DNA of 64,000 nt, taken from the NCBI GenBank assembly GCA_037957365.1, contig JARHVA010000224.1, forward strand, positions 3,631,501 to 3,695,500. The letters run 5' to 3'. This DNA is from Torreya grandis. Its lineage: Eukaryota > Streptophyta > Pinopsida > Cupressales > Taxaceae. Below are positions 51,962-64,000 of the stretch, in pieces; the first letter of the stretch is position 1, and every line of letters starts with the position of its first letter. The translations under genes and the position numbers were made by a program. The notes under the pieces were generated by a model. That model did no database searches. It was not told the DNA's origin and was given only the letters and a program-made list of their open reading frames with translations.

Positions 51962-52561
51962 AAACAAACCATCAAGAAGCTTAAAAATGCAAAAAATCTT
52001 CAAATCCCACATTCATAGATAACCTCCAAAGTTTAATAGTTCAAATCTATGGAGTCTAGTAGTCAACACCTGCGTAATCCTGAATATTTAGATAACCAAC
52101 TTCTAAAGCCTGTAACTTTTACATATGACCTTGAAATCAAGTGCCAATGTTTTTTGAAGTTATCTATTTTATCAAGATTAAATCAAATATGGAATCTTAA
52201 TATAAATTTGATACAAATAAAATACTATTTTAATCCCTACAGTAGAAAATAGTATTTACCCAAACAAACCATCAAGAAGCTTAAAAATGCAAAAAATATT
52301 CAAATCCCACATTCATAGATAACCTCCAAAGTTTAATAGTTCAAATCTATGGAGTCTAGTAGTCAACACCTGCGTAATCCTGAATATTTAGATAACCAAC
52401 TTCTAAAGCCTGTAACTTTTACATATGACCTTGAAATCAAGTGCCAATGTTTTTTGAAGTTATCTATTTTATCAAGATTAAATCAAATATGGAATCTTAA
52501 TATAAATTTGATACAAATAAAATACTATTTTAATCCCTACAGTAGAAAATAGTATTTACCC
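51962..52561. repeat. near-perfect 300-bp tandem duplication
   Basis: 51962-52261 and 52262-52561 are identical except for C at 51998 against A at 52298 (and the base at the joint). Surrounding LTR sequence is far more diverged from its partner, so this event is recent, or an assembly artefact. The paired 67-codon ORFs (52049 and 52349) are part of the duplicated LTR, not genes. Confidence 0.97.
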
Positions 52562-55274
52562 AATAACATGCAACTTACCAACTCATCACCATGAAGATGT
52601 CTAGATCACCCTCATATTGATTTGCCTAAGAAGCATGTCTGATATTAATAATTTAAGGGGATTACATTTATTAAAACAATGTCATAATAAAATAAATTCA
52701 TATAATTGGGTAGAATGGAAACTTAGTACACATGAATAGTTTACTAGGATCTAAATTTGGATCAAGGTCAAACCATGCATAGTTATCCCACTTAGGGATG
52801 TGTGTGCACCATTGTGATCATGTTAGAATGAAACACTTTGTTTGGATTTTAACACTCAAGACCATGCAACTTTAACATGTGTTTTTAATCAATATTATCT
52901 CTAGTATTTCTCCTTTGAGAGGTTTTCAGATGTGTATGCCTTTATGATAATGTCTCAAGATAGTGTTAATTGATTTCTCAACGTGATTGCAAAGTAGTAA
53001 CCAAGTGAGTATGACCTTATGATTGATTTACATTTATAGATGACTCTTTGATATTTTCCACTATGAATAACCCATGAAATTTGTCTAGTCCAACCTAATG
53101 GAGATGTTCCAATTTAAATGTAGTTGTTCAGTGTTCTTGGGCACTATCGATGATAACAAACTCATACATAAAACCACAACAATTTGATTATTTTTGGTAT
53201 GGTCTTGGGAGTGAAAATAAATAATCAAACATATGGAAATAATGTTTTAGGATTCAAAACTATTCTTTCATATAATAAAGTGACACTGAATATGTTTATT
53301 TGTAAATTGGGTTAGCCAAGACAATATGTGGGTAAATGGATAGAGGAAAGTGTTTACAAGAGTAAAATGTGTATGCAAAGTCTGAATATGTCAAAGTGTG
53401 TCAAAGCTTATATTTGGAAGTGTCTAGTACTAAATTTAGTTGTCTAGAAATCCCCCCATTTTAGTTTAGAATTAAAAATTCTTTATTAAAATGACAAAAT
53501 AATAAATTTGGTACCTATGACTAGTCACACTTGGTATTGATAAGTATGCCCTAAATATACCACTTGCTCTATACAAAAAACTTGAGGGTACACAAAGCAA
53601 GTTGTCACTTGTCGAACTCATTTGGAGAATGTCATGGTGGTGCAATCATATTCAAGGGTTGCAATGAAAGGATGCCTTAACCAAGCGATCCTCATAGTTC
53701 CACACAATGTATCTATGTTAATATATCCATTTATTCATTAAATTTAGGAATTAAATGATATTATAAACTTCATAATTGTATATTGAGCTCTCATATCTAC
53801 TCATCCCAATTTTCAAACATGGATATATCTCCCTCATATGGTGTCCTTAGATTTCCACGTGCTTAAGGATAAAAGCCTTCACTTATCATGTAAATATCCC
53901 TTTCTCTTTATTTTTCCTTAGACATAGTTTCCTTGCCCCTCCATGGCATCACTGTAATAGAGTCTCCTCCTAGGCTTATGATTATTACCAATGTTGTTCC
54001 AAGAACCCTATGTATAGTTTTCCAAGGTTTGATTACTTATATGGATTCATGTGAAAGTTTATGATTATTACAATCAATGTGGATCCATGAAAATTTACAA
54101 GCCTACTCTATATATAGCATTACCTTTTAAGACCTTGAGTCATGCAAGTTTGATTATTATCAAAACACATTTGTACATAGTAGATGTTGTCAGTTGTTTT
54201 TTCTACTATTGTGTTACTTTTGGTATTGACCTAGCCTAGGGAATGACTAAGTGTAGGTCCACATAACTGAATTCTCATCCAACTTCCTTTTACTTCTTCA
54301 ACTTCTATGCCACAAGTCATGTACCTAGATTATGCTACCTCTTTCACCTCAGGACTCTCCATGTTTCCATGTGCAATCATAATCATTATGCAATAGGTAC
54401 CTTAAATCTTCATTGCTAGTTGATTATGCTCTTTACAGTTATGTGGGTCCTTTAAGTGTGACTAAATACCACTTTGATATGCTCCCTATTAAGCTCAACT
54501 CTTTACACCTCAATTATGAAAGTTCAAACTTAGATTTGGTTGTAGCCTTCCTTTTTATTTTGAAAAACTCCCTTAGTGGAAAAATCCTATATGCCATGGT
54601 CTTAGGTGCTCTACAAGCCTTGGTCATTTTGTGTATGGTACTTTGCACCTTAATTTTAACCTTTAGTGTGTTTTTATGTGTATCATATATCCACATGCGT
54701 ATTTATTTCCTTAGCTAAAATATGTAACTTATGTTATTCTCCAACTTTTGTGCAACTCCTAACCATATTCCACCCACACAATTTGAATCTTATTTAGTAT
54801 AAAAAAAGATTCCAAAATGTTTCACCATTCAGCCTAACATCACCAAAGTTGATTTATCTCTTGACCAATTAACTCTATTTTTGGGTGATGCAAGATTAAA
54901 AATCCACCTTGGATGTTCCTACATCAAACTCCCCAGGTAATTAAAATGTTTTATCTCATTATTATAAGTACGATTGAGTATAAAACTACCCTTTATGTGG
55001 CTACCATGTACATGGTGTTCCCTTCCACTTTATTTATTTCCTAAGCTAGCTTGATTTGCACTTCCTCCTTATTTAGACCCTATTTGGGACATAACATGTC
55101 TTCCTCCGACTGGATTTCATACCTTTCCTCTTCCTTACCTTTATTTATTTTATGGGTTTTCACTCACATCTATCTATCCACATCCACCAAGTGTTTTTAA
55201 CACTTATCCTCTCATGTGCATCACATAGCTCACTCCTTTTGCACTCTTCTCTTCTTCTTCCTTCCCTTGTGGTT

Positions 55275-55400
55275 ATATGACCACCTTTAATTTATCTTGT
55301 GGGTCTATATCCACCTTTGTATCTTGTTAGTTTGTGCTTACCTTTGTCTCTAGTGAGACAATGCTCACCTTCACCACTCATGAGTTTATGATCATCTTCA
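55275..55400. repeat. degenerate minisatellite, about 27-bp unit
   Basis: Repeated phrases 'tat.accacctttg', 'tatccacctttg', 'tgcttacctttg', 'tgctcaccttca' and 'tgatcatcttca' at roughly 27-31 bp spacing, about five units. Confidence 0.6.
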
Positions 55401-57464
55401 TTCATGCATGCCCACCAAAATGTTTGTATACCTTTTGGTTTCTCCATTCTATGTGCCTTCTACTTCTCGTATGTTATGCATACTTTATTCCTCTTATTGC
55501 ACATGATATGTAGGCACACTCGAGCACTATTATTCCATGTGTTTTTAATGGGGTATGTTTGCATGGTTATCTCGCTACCCTTGTCCTTCTCGAATTTCAC
55601 CTTTTTGATGCCCCTAGTGGCATGAAAGTCTTTATAGGGTCTATTAACACCCATATTTTCTCCTTCCTATACTATCACATAGTGTACTCCCTTTTTTTGG
55701 ATTGATATTTCTTTCAATTGCTCTTCATGGCCATATTTAGGTTAGTAGTCCCCTACCTTCTTTATGGTAGTGACTCCTCTTCCTTATGTGTAATGAAAAT
55801 TACGCTCTCCTAATTAACTTCAAGTTGATGTTTCGCTTCTCCTTACTTTGATTGCCTTCTTTAACCTTCCATAAATAAATATTTTACCTTCCTCATTAGT
55901 GTTTGACTAATTATGTCTAATTCCCCTTAAAAAATCCTTTATGTTATGCATAAATAATGTTGCATAATTATTATTTATGGGATAAACTTTTCCTCCCCTT
56001 GCACATCATCATATGCCCTTTATGGAGCCTCCTCCATGGGATCTTTTTATCTACCTTTGGGGAAAAAGGTTTTATTTTATCCATCATGTACCATTGCATA
56101 TAGACATTTACTCCAACATCCCTCTTTTTTTTTGCTACTGCATAACAATCATATGAATTGTGGGAGTCTAAGGTTCCCATTCATTTCTTTGGTACATCAT
56201 CCATGATGTATACAAGAAAACTTATGACTTCTTCAGGATTCTTCTTCTATGTCCCTAACTTTGTGTAAATTTCTCCTATGCTTTGTGCACCTTCCTACAG
56301 TTTTATGACTCTTTTAGAATTATATCCACCATGAATTCACCCATTAAAATGAATTACAACCAAGTTTATCTTTGGATTTTCACCTTTTTTGTTACTTCTC
56401 TATAACAACATGCTTCACCTCTACTACTTATACACCTCTTTGCACAACCTCCTTCTCAACACCTTCCTAGATCAACATCTTTTCTCCTTTATATGTTGGA
56501 TCCCACTCTTTCACCTTTTCCACAAGGCTCATCCAACATCTCATGGGGATATTTTGGTCCTTATCATTGCTCTCATGCTAGTTCTTCCAGCATGTTTCTC
56601 TTCATGGTAACCCTCTCTTCTTCACTTTGGTGGTGAGGTTTTATAGGTTCTTTTATGTGGCTCTTTAGTCTTCTCCTCCATTTGAGTTGGGATTATGATT
56701 TCACTCCTTAGTTTAGTATTTTAGAAATCATTTTCTCCCATATTTATGCTTTCTTATTTCCCTTCCATATTCTCTCTTGGAGATCTCTCCAACCTTCTAC
56801 TATGTTATCAAAAAATATTATATATGCATACTCCACCTTCACAGAGTCCTCTATACTATTCGACACAAAATAGAGATCGACATATGAAATCCACTCCATC
56901 ATTTATTTAGGGCCTTCTCTTTCAAATAAATTTGGCACTTTAGCTTCAAAATGACTCTCCACACACCTCAACATCTTTGCAGGTTCTTTCCTCTTATAGG
57001 TCTCTCTCCATTTTTATGTGGTATAGGTGGATCCCAACAACTCTTCTTTCCCCATACATCATCTTTTCCTAAAACACCTAGAACATGGAGGCTATCTCCT
57101 TCATATTCCTTGAGATCTATGAATTTATTTCTTGTCTCATCTTGGCTTCTTTTTGAACCATCTTATGTACTTCTCATTATTTATCCATCCACACCCTTAT
57201 CCCTATTAGGTGATTCATTATCAACCAACTTATCTTTTGCATGTGAACTACCTCATACTTAGTGTTTTATCATTGCTTATACTACACTCCTATGGGACAT
57301 TTATAACCTCATAATTTATTATGATACCTATTATTGTGTTGTCCATTACAATCTTACATATGCACTCTAGACTTAAGAACCATTATCATGAAGTTTCACT
57401 CCATGATCGTACACATCTAGTCCTTCTTGAGTGTTCTCCTCACTTATCTCCCATTCTTTTGCTC

Positions 57465-57620
57465 TTTACCCACCTCCTTACGATGGAGAATAATGTGCTC
57501 TACTAGTTGGCCCACATTCGATGGTTTGTTGGCCTTTTTTCACTTCTCATGTTGCCCCCTTACTTTCTACCCACCTTCCCATGGTGGATAACAATAGTCT
57601 GTTAGTTGCCTCATGTTTAG
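57465..57620. repeat. degenerate tandem repeat, about 100-bp unit, 2 copies
   Basis: 'ctttacccacctccttacgatggagaataat' and 'ctttctacccaccttcccatggtggataac' mark two copies, each followed by a 'tagttg.c.ca' word. Confidence 0.6.
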
Positions 57621-58339
57621 AGATCTTATATCACTATATATTCTTGTCCCTCTAAATATTCTTCCTAACCCATTTTTTATTTTACAATATCTACCATATC
57701 TTAATTTTATTATAAAACCAACATTCATAAAATAATTTCATGAAAAAATGATTTAAGACATCGATTTTGAAATGAATTCCTTGAGCATCTCCTTATCTTA
57801 CTAATTCAAATGTCCTTTTATTATTTTAAAATAATTAAAATAAATTGATATATTATCACTCATAAATATAGTGTTATGGGGCTAGACTCTCTAGTGCACC
57901 TATGTGGCACTAGGTCCATCCCTTAGCTTACTTTCTAATTTTTACAGCATTATTTTGAGGACACCTAGACTATGCCTCACCCCAACACTGACTTGAAAGC
58001 CTAGCATTCAAATGTTGCATCCATCATATCAATATCAATTCTCAATCCAAGCCAACATCACATGCATGATTCAAACTCATCTTGAGTCACATCCTAACTC
58101 GACTGCTTATCTTTGCCTAAGTCCACTTCATGAACCCCAATTTTCATATTGGAAAATTTCTTACTTTGCCTAGGAATCTCTTTTTACTCCCTAAGTGGGT
58201 TTCCAATGCCTTACAAAAACATGAATCTTAACATAAAGAGAGGAACAAATGTGATTAAAATAGAGGAAAAATCTTGTCCAAAAGATAATGCACTCTCTTC
58301 AATAATTGTGATGATTTCATTTAATTTTAATAGCTTCAA

Positions 58340-58688
58340 CTTTTAAGGAGGTTTTCACATGGTTTAGTCCACAAAGAGGGTCACTGTGCTTTCCACTTAT
58401 TTGATGCACTTTTTGTACACAAACCACATCCACTCATTCTATTTCATCACATCTTATCTTACTCCTTCTTTGAGTGAAGTTTCGAACTAGTACTCTTATC
58501 CTTGTGAAGCATCTCAAACCCTAAGCCCACTTTATCAGTTTTATTTATTTTAGTCTATTTCAATTTCTGTGTAAGGTAACCATTTCTACCAAAAATGTTT
58601 TTGACAAAATTACACCATCAAAATTTGCTTCTAGTATATCTTCATCGGGAATGAAATAACTACTCATGGTGTATTCATAAATCATCAT
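58340..58688 (+). pseudogene. 5' fragment of a second TIR-NBS-LRR gene copy with upstream sequence
   Basis: 58580-58688 aligns with 11716-11830 of the resistance pseudogene: 'aaccatttctaccaaaaatg' matches 'aaccacttctacaggaaatt', and 'aattacaccatcaaaatttgcttct' and 'tcataaatcatcat' follow. Read in the same frame it gives STKNVFDKITPSKFAS against STGNSFDEIIPSTFAF. The start ATG is changed (GTAACC in place of ATGGCAACC). Homology stops at about 58688, where the 3.6-kb repeat copy B begins, so the TIR is lost. 58350-58450 also resembles a segment within the 3.6-kb repeat. Confidence 0.7.
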
Positions 58689-58689
58689 G

Positions 58690-61600
58690 GATTTGATAAC
58701 AATATATGCTACATATATAAAATATTAATGAAATCAAGGTATTTAGATTTTCTAGTTTAGTGAATGATTGTAAATGACTTATAATAGGGAAAAGGGATTG
58801 GAATCAAGACTATAAGTCGCTCAGATAGGGGCTCTGTGATCATATGCTAAGGTTAAAATCCTTGGTAATTTTGGGGCTCTGTGATCATATGGACCACTGG
58901 GTCTGAGGTGAAGATGATGGTTTGTTACACCATCCACCAAAGTAAAAAGTCATCTAGATACCTAGTATGGACATATATGAGTAGATGAGGCCAAGTTTGT
59001 GTACCTAATTGACTTTATCATATTAGATTCCTCTTAACTATTGTAACGTATCCAAAAGAGGATATAAATTAGATGTATGCTTACTCAACATATTATGATA
59101 AACTTATAATCTAAATCCATATGCAAAGATGTTGATATCTATGTAATTCAATTATTTCTAATAATTTAAAAAAGCTACCTTTTAACCTTATGTTAGCTTT
59201 AAGTTTCACATGAGAGCTAATTGATGATTATTTTATTACTCTTGAAGAGATGCATATGAATTTTTAGTGGTTATTTTTTTTCCAATTGGTTAATTTTTGT
59301 AAAAAAATTAAAATTCAAAATTTGTCAATAAACACATTTTTTAAAACATATTCCCACCAATTTTTTTGAGTAAAATGCACATAAATTTGTTAAATTTTCT
59401 AAAATATACATGTAATAGTTGTAAATCCTATATTTTTACATCGAAATCATTTATACTTAATGTATTTTCTATTTTTCAAATTGAAACATTATAAAAAATT
59501 TCACCAATAAACATATTTTTCATCAATTGATTAATTATTTAAAAAAATCCAAATTTAAAATTTATTAATCAACACATTTTTAAAAAAATATTCACCAAAC
59601 TTTCTTGTATAATACACATAAATTTATTAAATATGCCGAAATATACAAATATTAGTAATAAATTTTATATTTTTACTTTGAAATCACTTGTAATATGTAT
59701 TTTTTAAATTAAAAAATATAATTTCTTAAAAATTTACTTTGTTTACGATGACAAGTGATTAGTTGGGGGTACTTATCCACCAAATAAGAAGGCATTCATT
59801 TTTCTTGGTCCAAAAAGAATTTGTAATGTTTGAAATTACTTGTTAACAATTAAAGGAAAAACATCATTTACTTTTATTAGAATTAGTTATAATAGTTAAG
59901 ATTACCAAAGGGTTGTAGTTTAATTAGTGAAGATGATAATTCATTACATCATTTAGAGGTAGGTTTGATTCAATCTTAGTGAGGACCAAAAAAACAAAAA
60001 GTGTACAACCAATACATTTTATAATTTATTATTCTTGTTACAAAAACCTTATTTGTAAGTTATAATGATATGTTGTGATTAATAAAAATAATTTATTTTT
60101 TCATTGATCAAAATATATTTTAGAATTTTAATACTCTTCAGATCTATACTAGGATAATCATAATAATAAATATTAGGTGAGAGGAACCAATAATTAAGAG
60201 GGTAGAAATACCTGAGATGGTTATAGATAACAAAATAATAGAAAGTTAAATATATTTGGCTAAAAAGTAGATGTATAATTTACATATAATTATATAACTT
60301 GAAATAAATAGTAATTCATATCAACCAACCATATAATGGCACATTACCCTCATAAATATGAAGTACTTATTAGATATGTTTTGATCATACTTATTTTATA
60401 AGATATTTCAAATTTATTATTTTAAATATATTTAAAATTTAATTGTTTTAAAATTAAATATGTCAAAGAAAAAAATGACCTTATTCCACTTAAACTTTTA
60501 AGTTAACATTATTTATCATTAATTAATACCCTTACAACATACATATGAAGATGAAGTGAGGTGTATGAATATAGACTCCTCTCCCATACTTTTCCTTTTT
60601 GGAAGGAAAGAAAAATGGAACTCTTTGAACTATAAATTCCATTAAACGTCAATAGAGATGGAGAATATTGTATGGTGTCTTTAATAATTGTAATGGCCCA
60701 ACACATACCATCAACTTGATTTTTAAACAAGCTTTTCCATGGTTTAGTACAGAAAGCTAGTCAACATTCTTCCCCGCATTTTTCATACACAGATCACATC
60801 CTCTCATTCGACGCTATTTTTTAATTTGTTTATATTCTTTTAATTTTATTCAATGCGGTATAAGGTATGACTATTTTTCATAAGTGGCATAATTGGCGAT
60901 CTCAAGAGAGAGACGGAATGCATGATTATTGGTTAATTAATAAACATGGATACCCATATTAGTTTTAGAGAGTATGTAAAATTAAATATATTTAAGCATG
61001 TCATCGAGTAATTTATTATAAAAAAATAGATTTATTCATAATAGCTCTGTTAAATGTGTTGTATAACCATTGAGGGGTATGAATGATGTTAAGACATTGA
61101 ATTGAATCGAGGACACTATATGGTAAACATAAACTTTGGATGGTTTCTACCTACACAAGGAAATAATTATCATAATCCCAATTGAAATTATAAGCACATT
61201 TTTTGCTAAGAGTATTTGGACAGTTTTTTTTGAATAGGTCATTCTTTAAATTCTTAAATGGTTGACCGATGATTTTCAAATTTTATTTTTTTTAAATAAC
61301 TATATCATCACGTGTTTCCACCATTATCGGCCATGATAATTTGTTTCTTACCCAAAAAAAATTTGAGCATCAAATAAGGATAAAAAATCAAGCATCAAAA
61401 CTTTAAGAATCTTTATAAAAAAATATCTATTATTAAACATTTGATATTTTCCATAGATTGAATCTTTTGATCTTGCTTAAAATAAAATTGAAGCTTTTAA
61501 ACTTTAAGATTGTATATATTTTATGAGTTCAAGATCTCATGTTCAATGTCATGATTCATAAGCTTAGCCTTCAACCATCCAAATGATGGTCATAGAATTA

Positions 61601-61942
61601 TGATGTGTATTTCAAAAAACACCACCTTGAGTACTTGTGTAACTTTCTTAGCACCCTTTATTTGGCCTCACTGGTATATTTTTCATTTCTGTGTCAGAAA
61701 TTATATCAGAATTACATTGAAAATAGAATTAAAAAATGACAATATTGAGTTTGATACAAATTTGAAGGTGGTGTTTTTTTGCATTTACCTCGATGTACCA
61801 AACAACATTATTTTTTTAGATATTGGTAGAATTTTAGCATAATTACAAGTTTCAATATCTATGTGATTTTTTATTTTAAATATTATTGCAATAGAGTTTT
61901 ATGTAAAGTATAAACTTTGAAAAAAAATCAAAATTTTGAGGA
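58690..61942. repeat. 3.6-kb repeat, copy B (5' end missing)
   Basis: Begins at the equivalent of about 37165 in copy A ('tgctacatatataaaatattaatgaaatcaagg') and runs to 'ttgaggaagaa', where copy C starts. Lacks the microsatellites of copy A. Head-to-tail with copy C. Confidence 0.9.
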
Positions 61943-64000
61943 AGAAATCATAACCAAAACCCTAAGACATAAAATATGAAAACCCTATAAAAAAGATGAA
62001 ATCTTAAGAGAGACCTAGGGTTTGGCACTATTTGAGAAATATTCCGGTTCACCAATATATTATACCCTAATTTGGATTGTATAATCATAATTAAAATATA
62101 AATATCAATGTAATTATGATTTTAGAATATGATAATTAAGCGTGAATCTAATTGTAAAGTATTGAGATTGATTTGATAACATCATATGCTATATATATAA
62201 AATATTAATGAAATTAAGGTACTTAGCTTTTATAGTTCAGTGAATGATTGTAACTGACTTCTAACAGTAGAAAGGGATTGGAAGCGGGACTATAAGTCAC
62301 TCAGATAGGGGTTTCATTGTGTGTACACATATGGTCACTAACATCAAGTTGGGACAAAAATATTGGCAGAACTAATTGTAGACTGAGGTTACAGTCCTTG
62401 GTTATTTTGGGGCTCTATGATCATACAAACCACTGGGTCTAATATGAGGATGATGGTTTGTTACACCATCTACCAAAGTAAATATCCTTTAAGATACCTG
62501 ATATGAATATATATAAGTAGATGGGGCCATGTTTGGGTACCTAGTTAACTTTATCATATTAGATTCCCCTTAATCATGGCAGCGTAGCCAAAAGAGTTTA
62601 TAAATTAGATGTACACTTACTCAACATGTTATGATAAACTTATAATTTAAATACATGTGCAAATATGTTGATATCTATGTAATGTAATTTAATTGTTTCT
62701 AATAATTTAAAAAAACTAGATTTTAACCCTATGATGATTCTTTTATTAGTCTTGAAGAGATGCACATGAATTTTTAGTGGTTATTTTTTTTCCAATTAGT
62801 TAATTTTTATAAATAATTTAAAATTCAAACTTTGTCAATAAACATATTTTTTAAAACATATTCACCATTTATTTTTGTATAATGCACATAAATTTATTAA
62901 ATATTCTAAAATATATAAGCAATAATAATAAATCTTATGTTTTACATCGAAATCATTTATAATTAATGTATTTTCTATTTTTCAAATTGAAACATTATCA
63001 GAAGTTTCACCAATAAACATATTTCTCGTTAATTGATTGATTGTTTAAAAAAATTAAATTTTAAATTTGTCAATCAACACATTTTTAAAAAAAAATATTT
63101 ACTAAAATTTCTTCTAAAACACACATAAATTTATTAAATATACTAAAATATACAAATATTATCAGTAAATTTTTTTAATATAATTTATTAAAACTTCACT
63201 TTGTTTGCAATGACAAGTGATTAATTGGGGTTACCTATCCACCATATAAGAAGGCATTCATTTTTTTGGGGTCCAAAAGGAGTTTGTAATGTTTGAAATT
63301 ATTTGTTAAAAATTAAAGGGAAAACATTATTTATTTATATCAGTATTAGTTACAATATTTAAGATTATCAAATGGTTGTAGTTTAATTAGTGAAGATGAA
63401 GATTCATTACATTATTTAAAGGTAAGTTTGGTTCGTTCTTAATAAAGACCACAAAATTAAAAAGAGTACAATCAATATATTTTATAATTTATTATTGTTG
63501 TTACAAAACTCTTATTTGTACATTATAATGATATGTTGTGATTAATTAAAAAAAAAAAAATTTTCATTAAAGAAAATATATTTTATAATTTTAATACTTT
63601 CCAAATATATATTAGAATAATCATAATATAAAATATTAGGCGAGAAGAGCTAATAATTGAATAGGTAGCAATACTTGAAATAATTATAAATAGTAAAATA
63701 GTTGAAAGTTAAATATATTTAATTAAAAAATAGATGTATAATTTACATAATTTAAATTAAATAATAATTCACATTAATCAATCATATAATGACACATTAT
63801 TCTCATAAATATAAAGTATTTATTACATGTATTTTGGTCAAGATGCTTCCCCGCTCTTTTCGTACGCAAACTACGTCTGCTATCTGTTTTATTTGTTTAT
63901 ATTCTTTTGATTTTCTTCAATCACCTTTAATGCATATATGAAATAATTGACGATCTCAAAGGAGAACTCGGGAAATTACCTTTAATGCACGATATTGGTT
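61943..64000. repeat. 3.6-kb repeat, copy C (runs off the window)
   Basis: Starts 'agaaatcataaccaaaaccctaagacataaaatatgaaaaccc', the same start as copy A, and follows it through the 'ggtccaaaaggagtttgtaatg' landmark (63270). From about 63835 it jumps to the segment equivalent to 39370 ('ggtcaag.ttcttccc'), so an internal part of about 0.2-0.3 kb is deleted. Confidence 0.88.

Larger units (their letters stand above)
46658..52764 (-). mobile_element. minus-strand Ty3/gypsy-type element with gag and protease only
   Basis: Related LTRs lie at 46658-47739 and 49696-52764. On the element strand they begin TGATCCAAATTTGGATCC-like and end ...CA. The primer site is at about 49679-49693, and a purine run TTGGGGAGGTA lies just inside the other LTR (47740-47751). 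The internal region is only about 2 kb and codes for Gag then protease. No RT, RNase H or integrase is present between protease and LTR. The 5-bp flanks (GAAAA and AGGTC) do not match, so no target duplication is seen. Confidence 0.8.
49696..52764 (-). repeat. 5' LTR (element orientation), interrupted by an insertion and carrying a 300-bp duplication
   Basis: Made of 49696-49719 plus about 51466-52764. The LTR1 sequence 'ggtggatattccactctaa' is split: 'ggtggatat' ends at about 49718 and 'atattccactctaa' resumes at about 51467. Confidence 0.8.
52765..58340. other. no gene recognised; long pyrimidine-rich tract
   Basis: From about 54240 to 57640 the plus strand is strongly C/T-rich (the minus strand A/G-rich, with Lys/Arg/Glu-rich open pieces such as 56180-55971). 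I recognise no protein family on either strand. The longest ORFs (54413-54718, 56951-57262) are rich in Leu, Phe and Ser as expected from composition. It may be a decayed retroelement interior. Confidence 0.4.

Noticed and set aside
54413..57262. ORFs of 101-103 codons as membrane protein genes
   Set aside because: Leu/Phe/Ser-rich content follows from the pyrimidine-rich strand; no start context, motif or partner exon.

Overview
This is a gene-poor, AT-rich stretch of a plant nuclear genome with no intact gene. Several signs suggest a gymnosperm, probably a conifer: a decayed TIR-NBS-LRR resistance gene whose motifs look conifer-like, old Ty3/gypsy copies riddled with stop codons, a remnant of an endogenous pararetrovirus, and degenerate telomere-like arrays. 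The species assignment is inference. Nothing bacterial, organellar or protein-coding and functional was seen, and no tRNA, rRNA or CRISPR feature was recognised.

Layout. 1-3.65 kb holds degenerate tandem repeats, including a roughly 555-bp satellite. 3.65-7.05 kb holds a minus-strand DDE-type DNA transposase pseudogene. 7.1-10.5 kb has a cluster of short palindromes, then two copies of a roughly 1.5-1.6 kb unit full of TTTAGGG-like motifs. 10.8-11.71 kb is a dispersed repeat that ends three bases before the start codon of a TIR-NBS pseudogene (11.72-13.06 kb). 13.1-18.4 kb has simple repeats, small duplications and a caulimovirid-like pol fragment (about 17.0-17.6 kb).

18.4-36.9 kb is a nest of LTR retrotransposons. 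Ty3/gypsy copy 1 (plus strand) has an LTR remnant, a Met-tRNA primer site, gag, protease, RT, RNase H and integrase, and is cut off after the integrase core. It is joined directly to Ty3/gypsy copy 2 (plus), which is split by a minus-strand LTR element (24814-31029) carrying recognisable LTRs, a primer binding site, a polypurine tract and an unfamiliar internal ORF region. A third Ty3/gypsy remnant (minus, gag and protease only) follows.

36.9-40.55 kb is one copy of a 3.6-kb repeat. Two more copies lie head to tail at 58.69-64 kb, where they abut a fragment of the 5' end of a second resistance-gene copy. 46.66-52.76 kb is a minus-strand LTR element with only gag and protease. One of its LTRs is interrupted by a relative of the 10.8-11.7 kb repeat and also carries a nearly perfect 300-bp tandem duplication. 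40.6-46.6 kb and 52.8-58.3 kb show little beyond minisatellites and a long pyrimidine-rich tract.

The most interesting leads are the dispersed element with palindrome clusters (a precise insertion at about 49720-51466, and its relative next to the resistance-gene start), the minus-strand LTR element with unknown coding content, the DDE transposase family at 4.4-7 kb, and the association of the 3.6-kb tandem repeat with resistance-gene 5' sequence.
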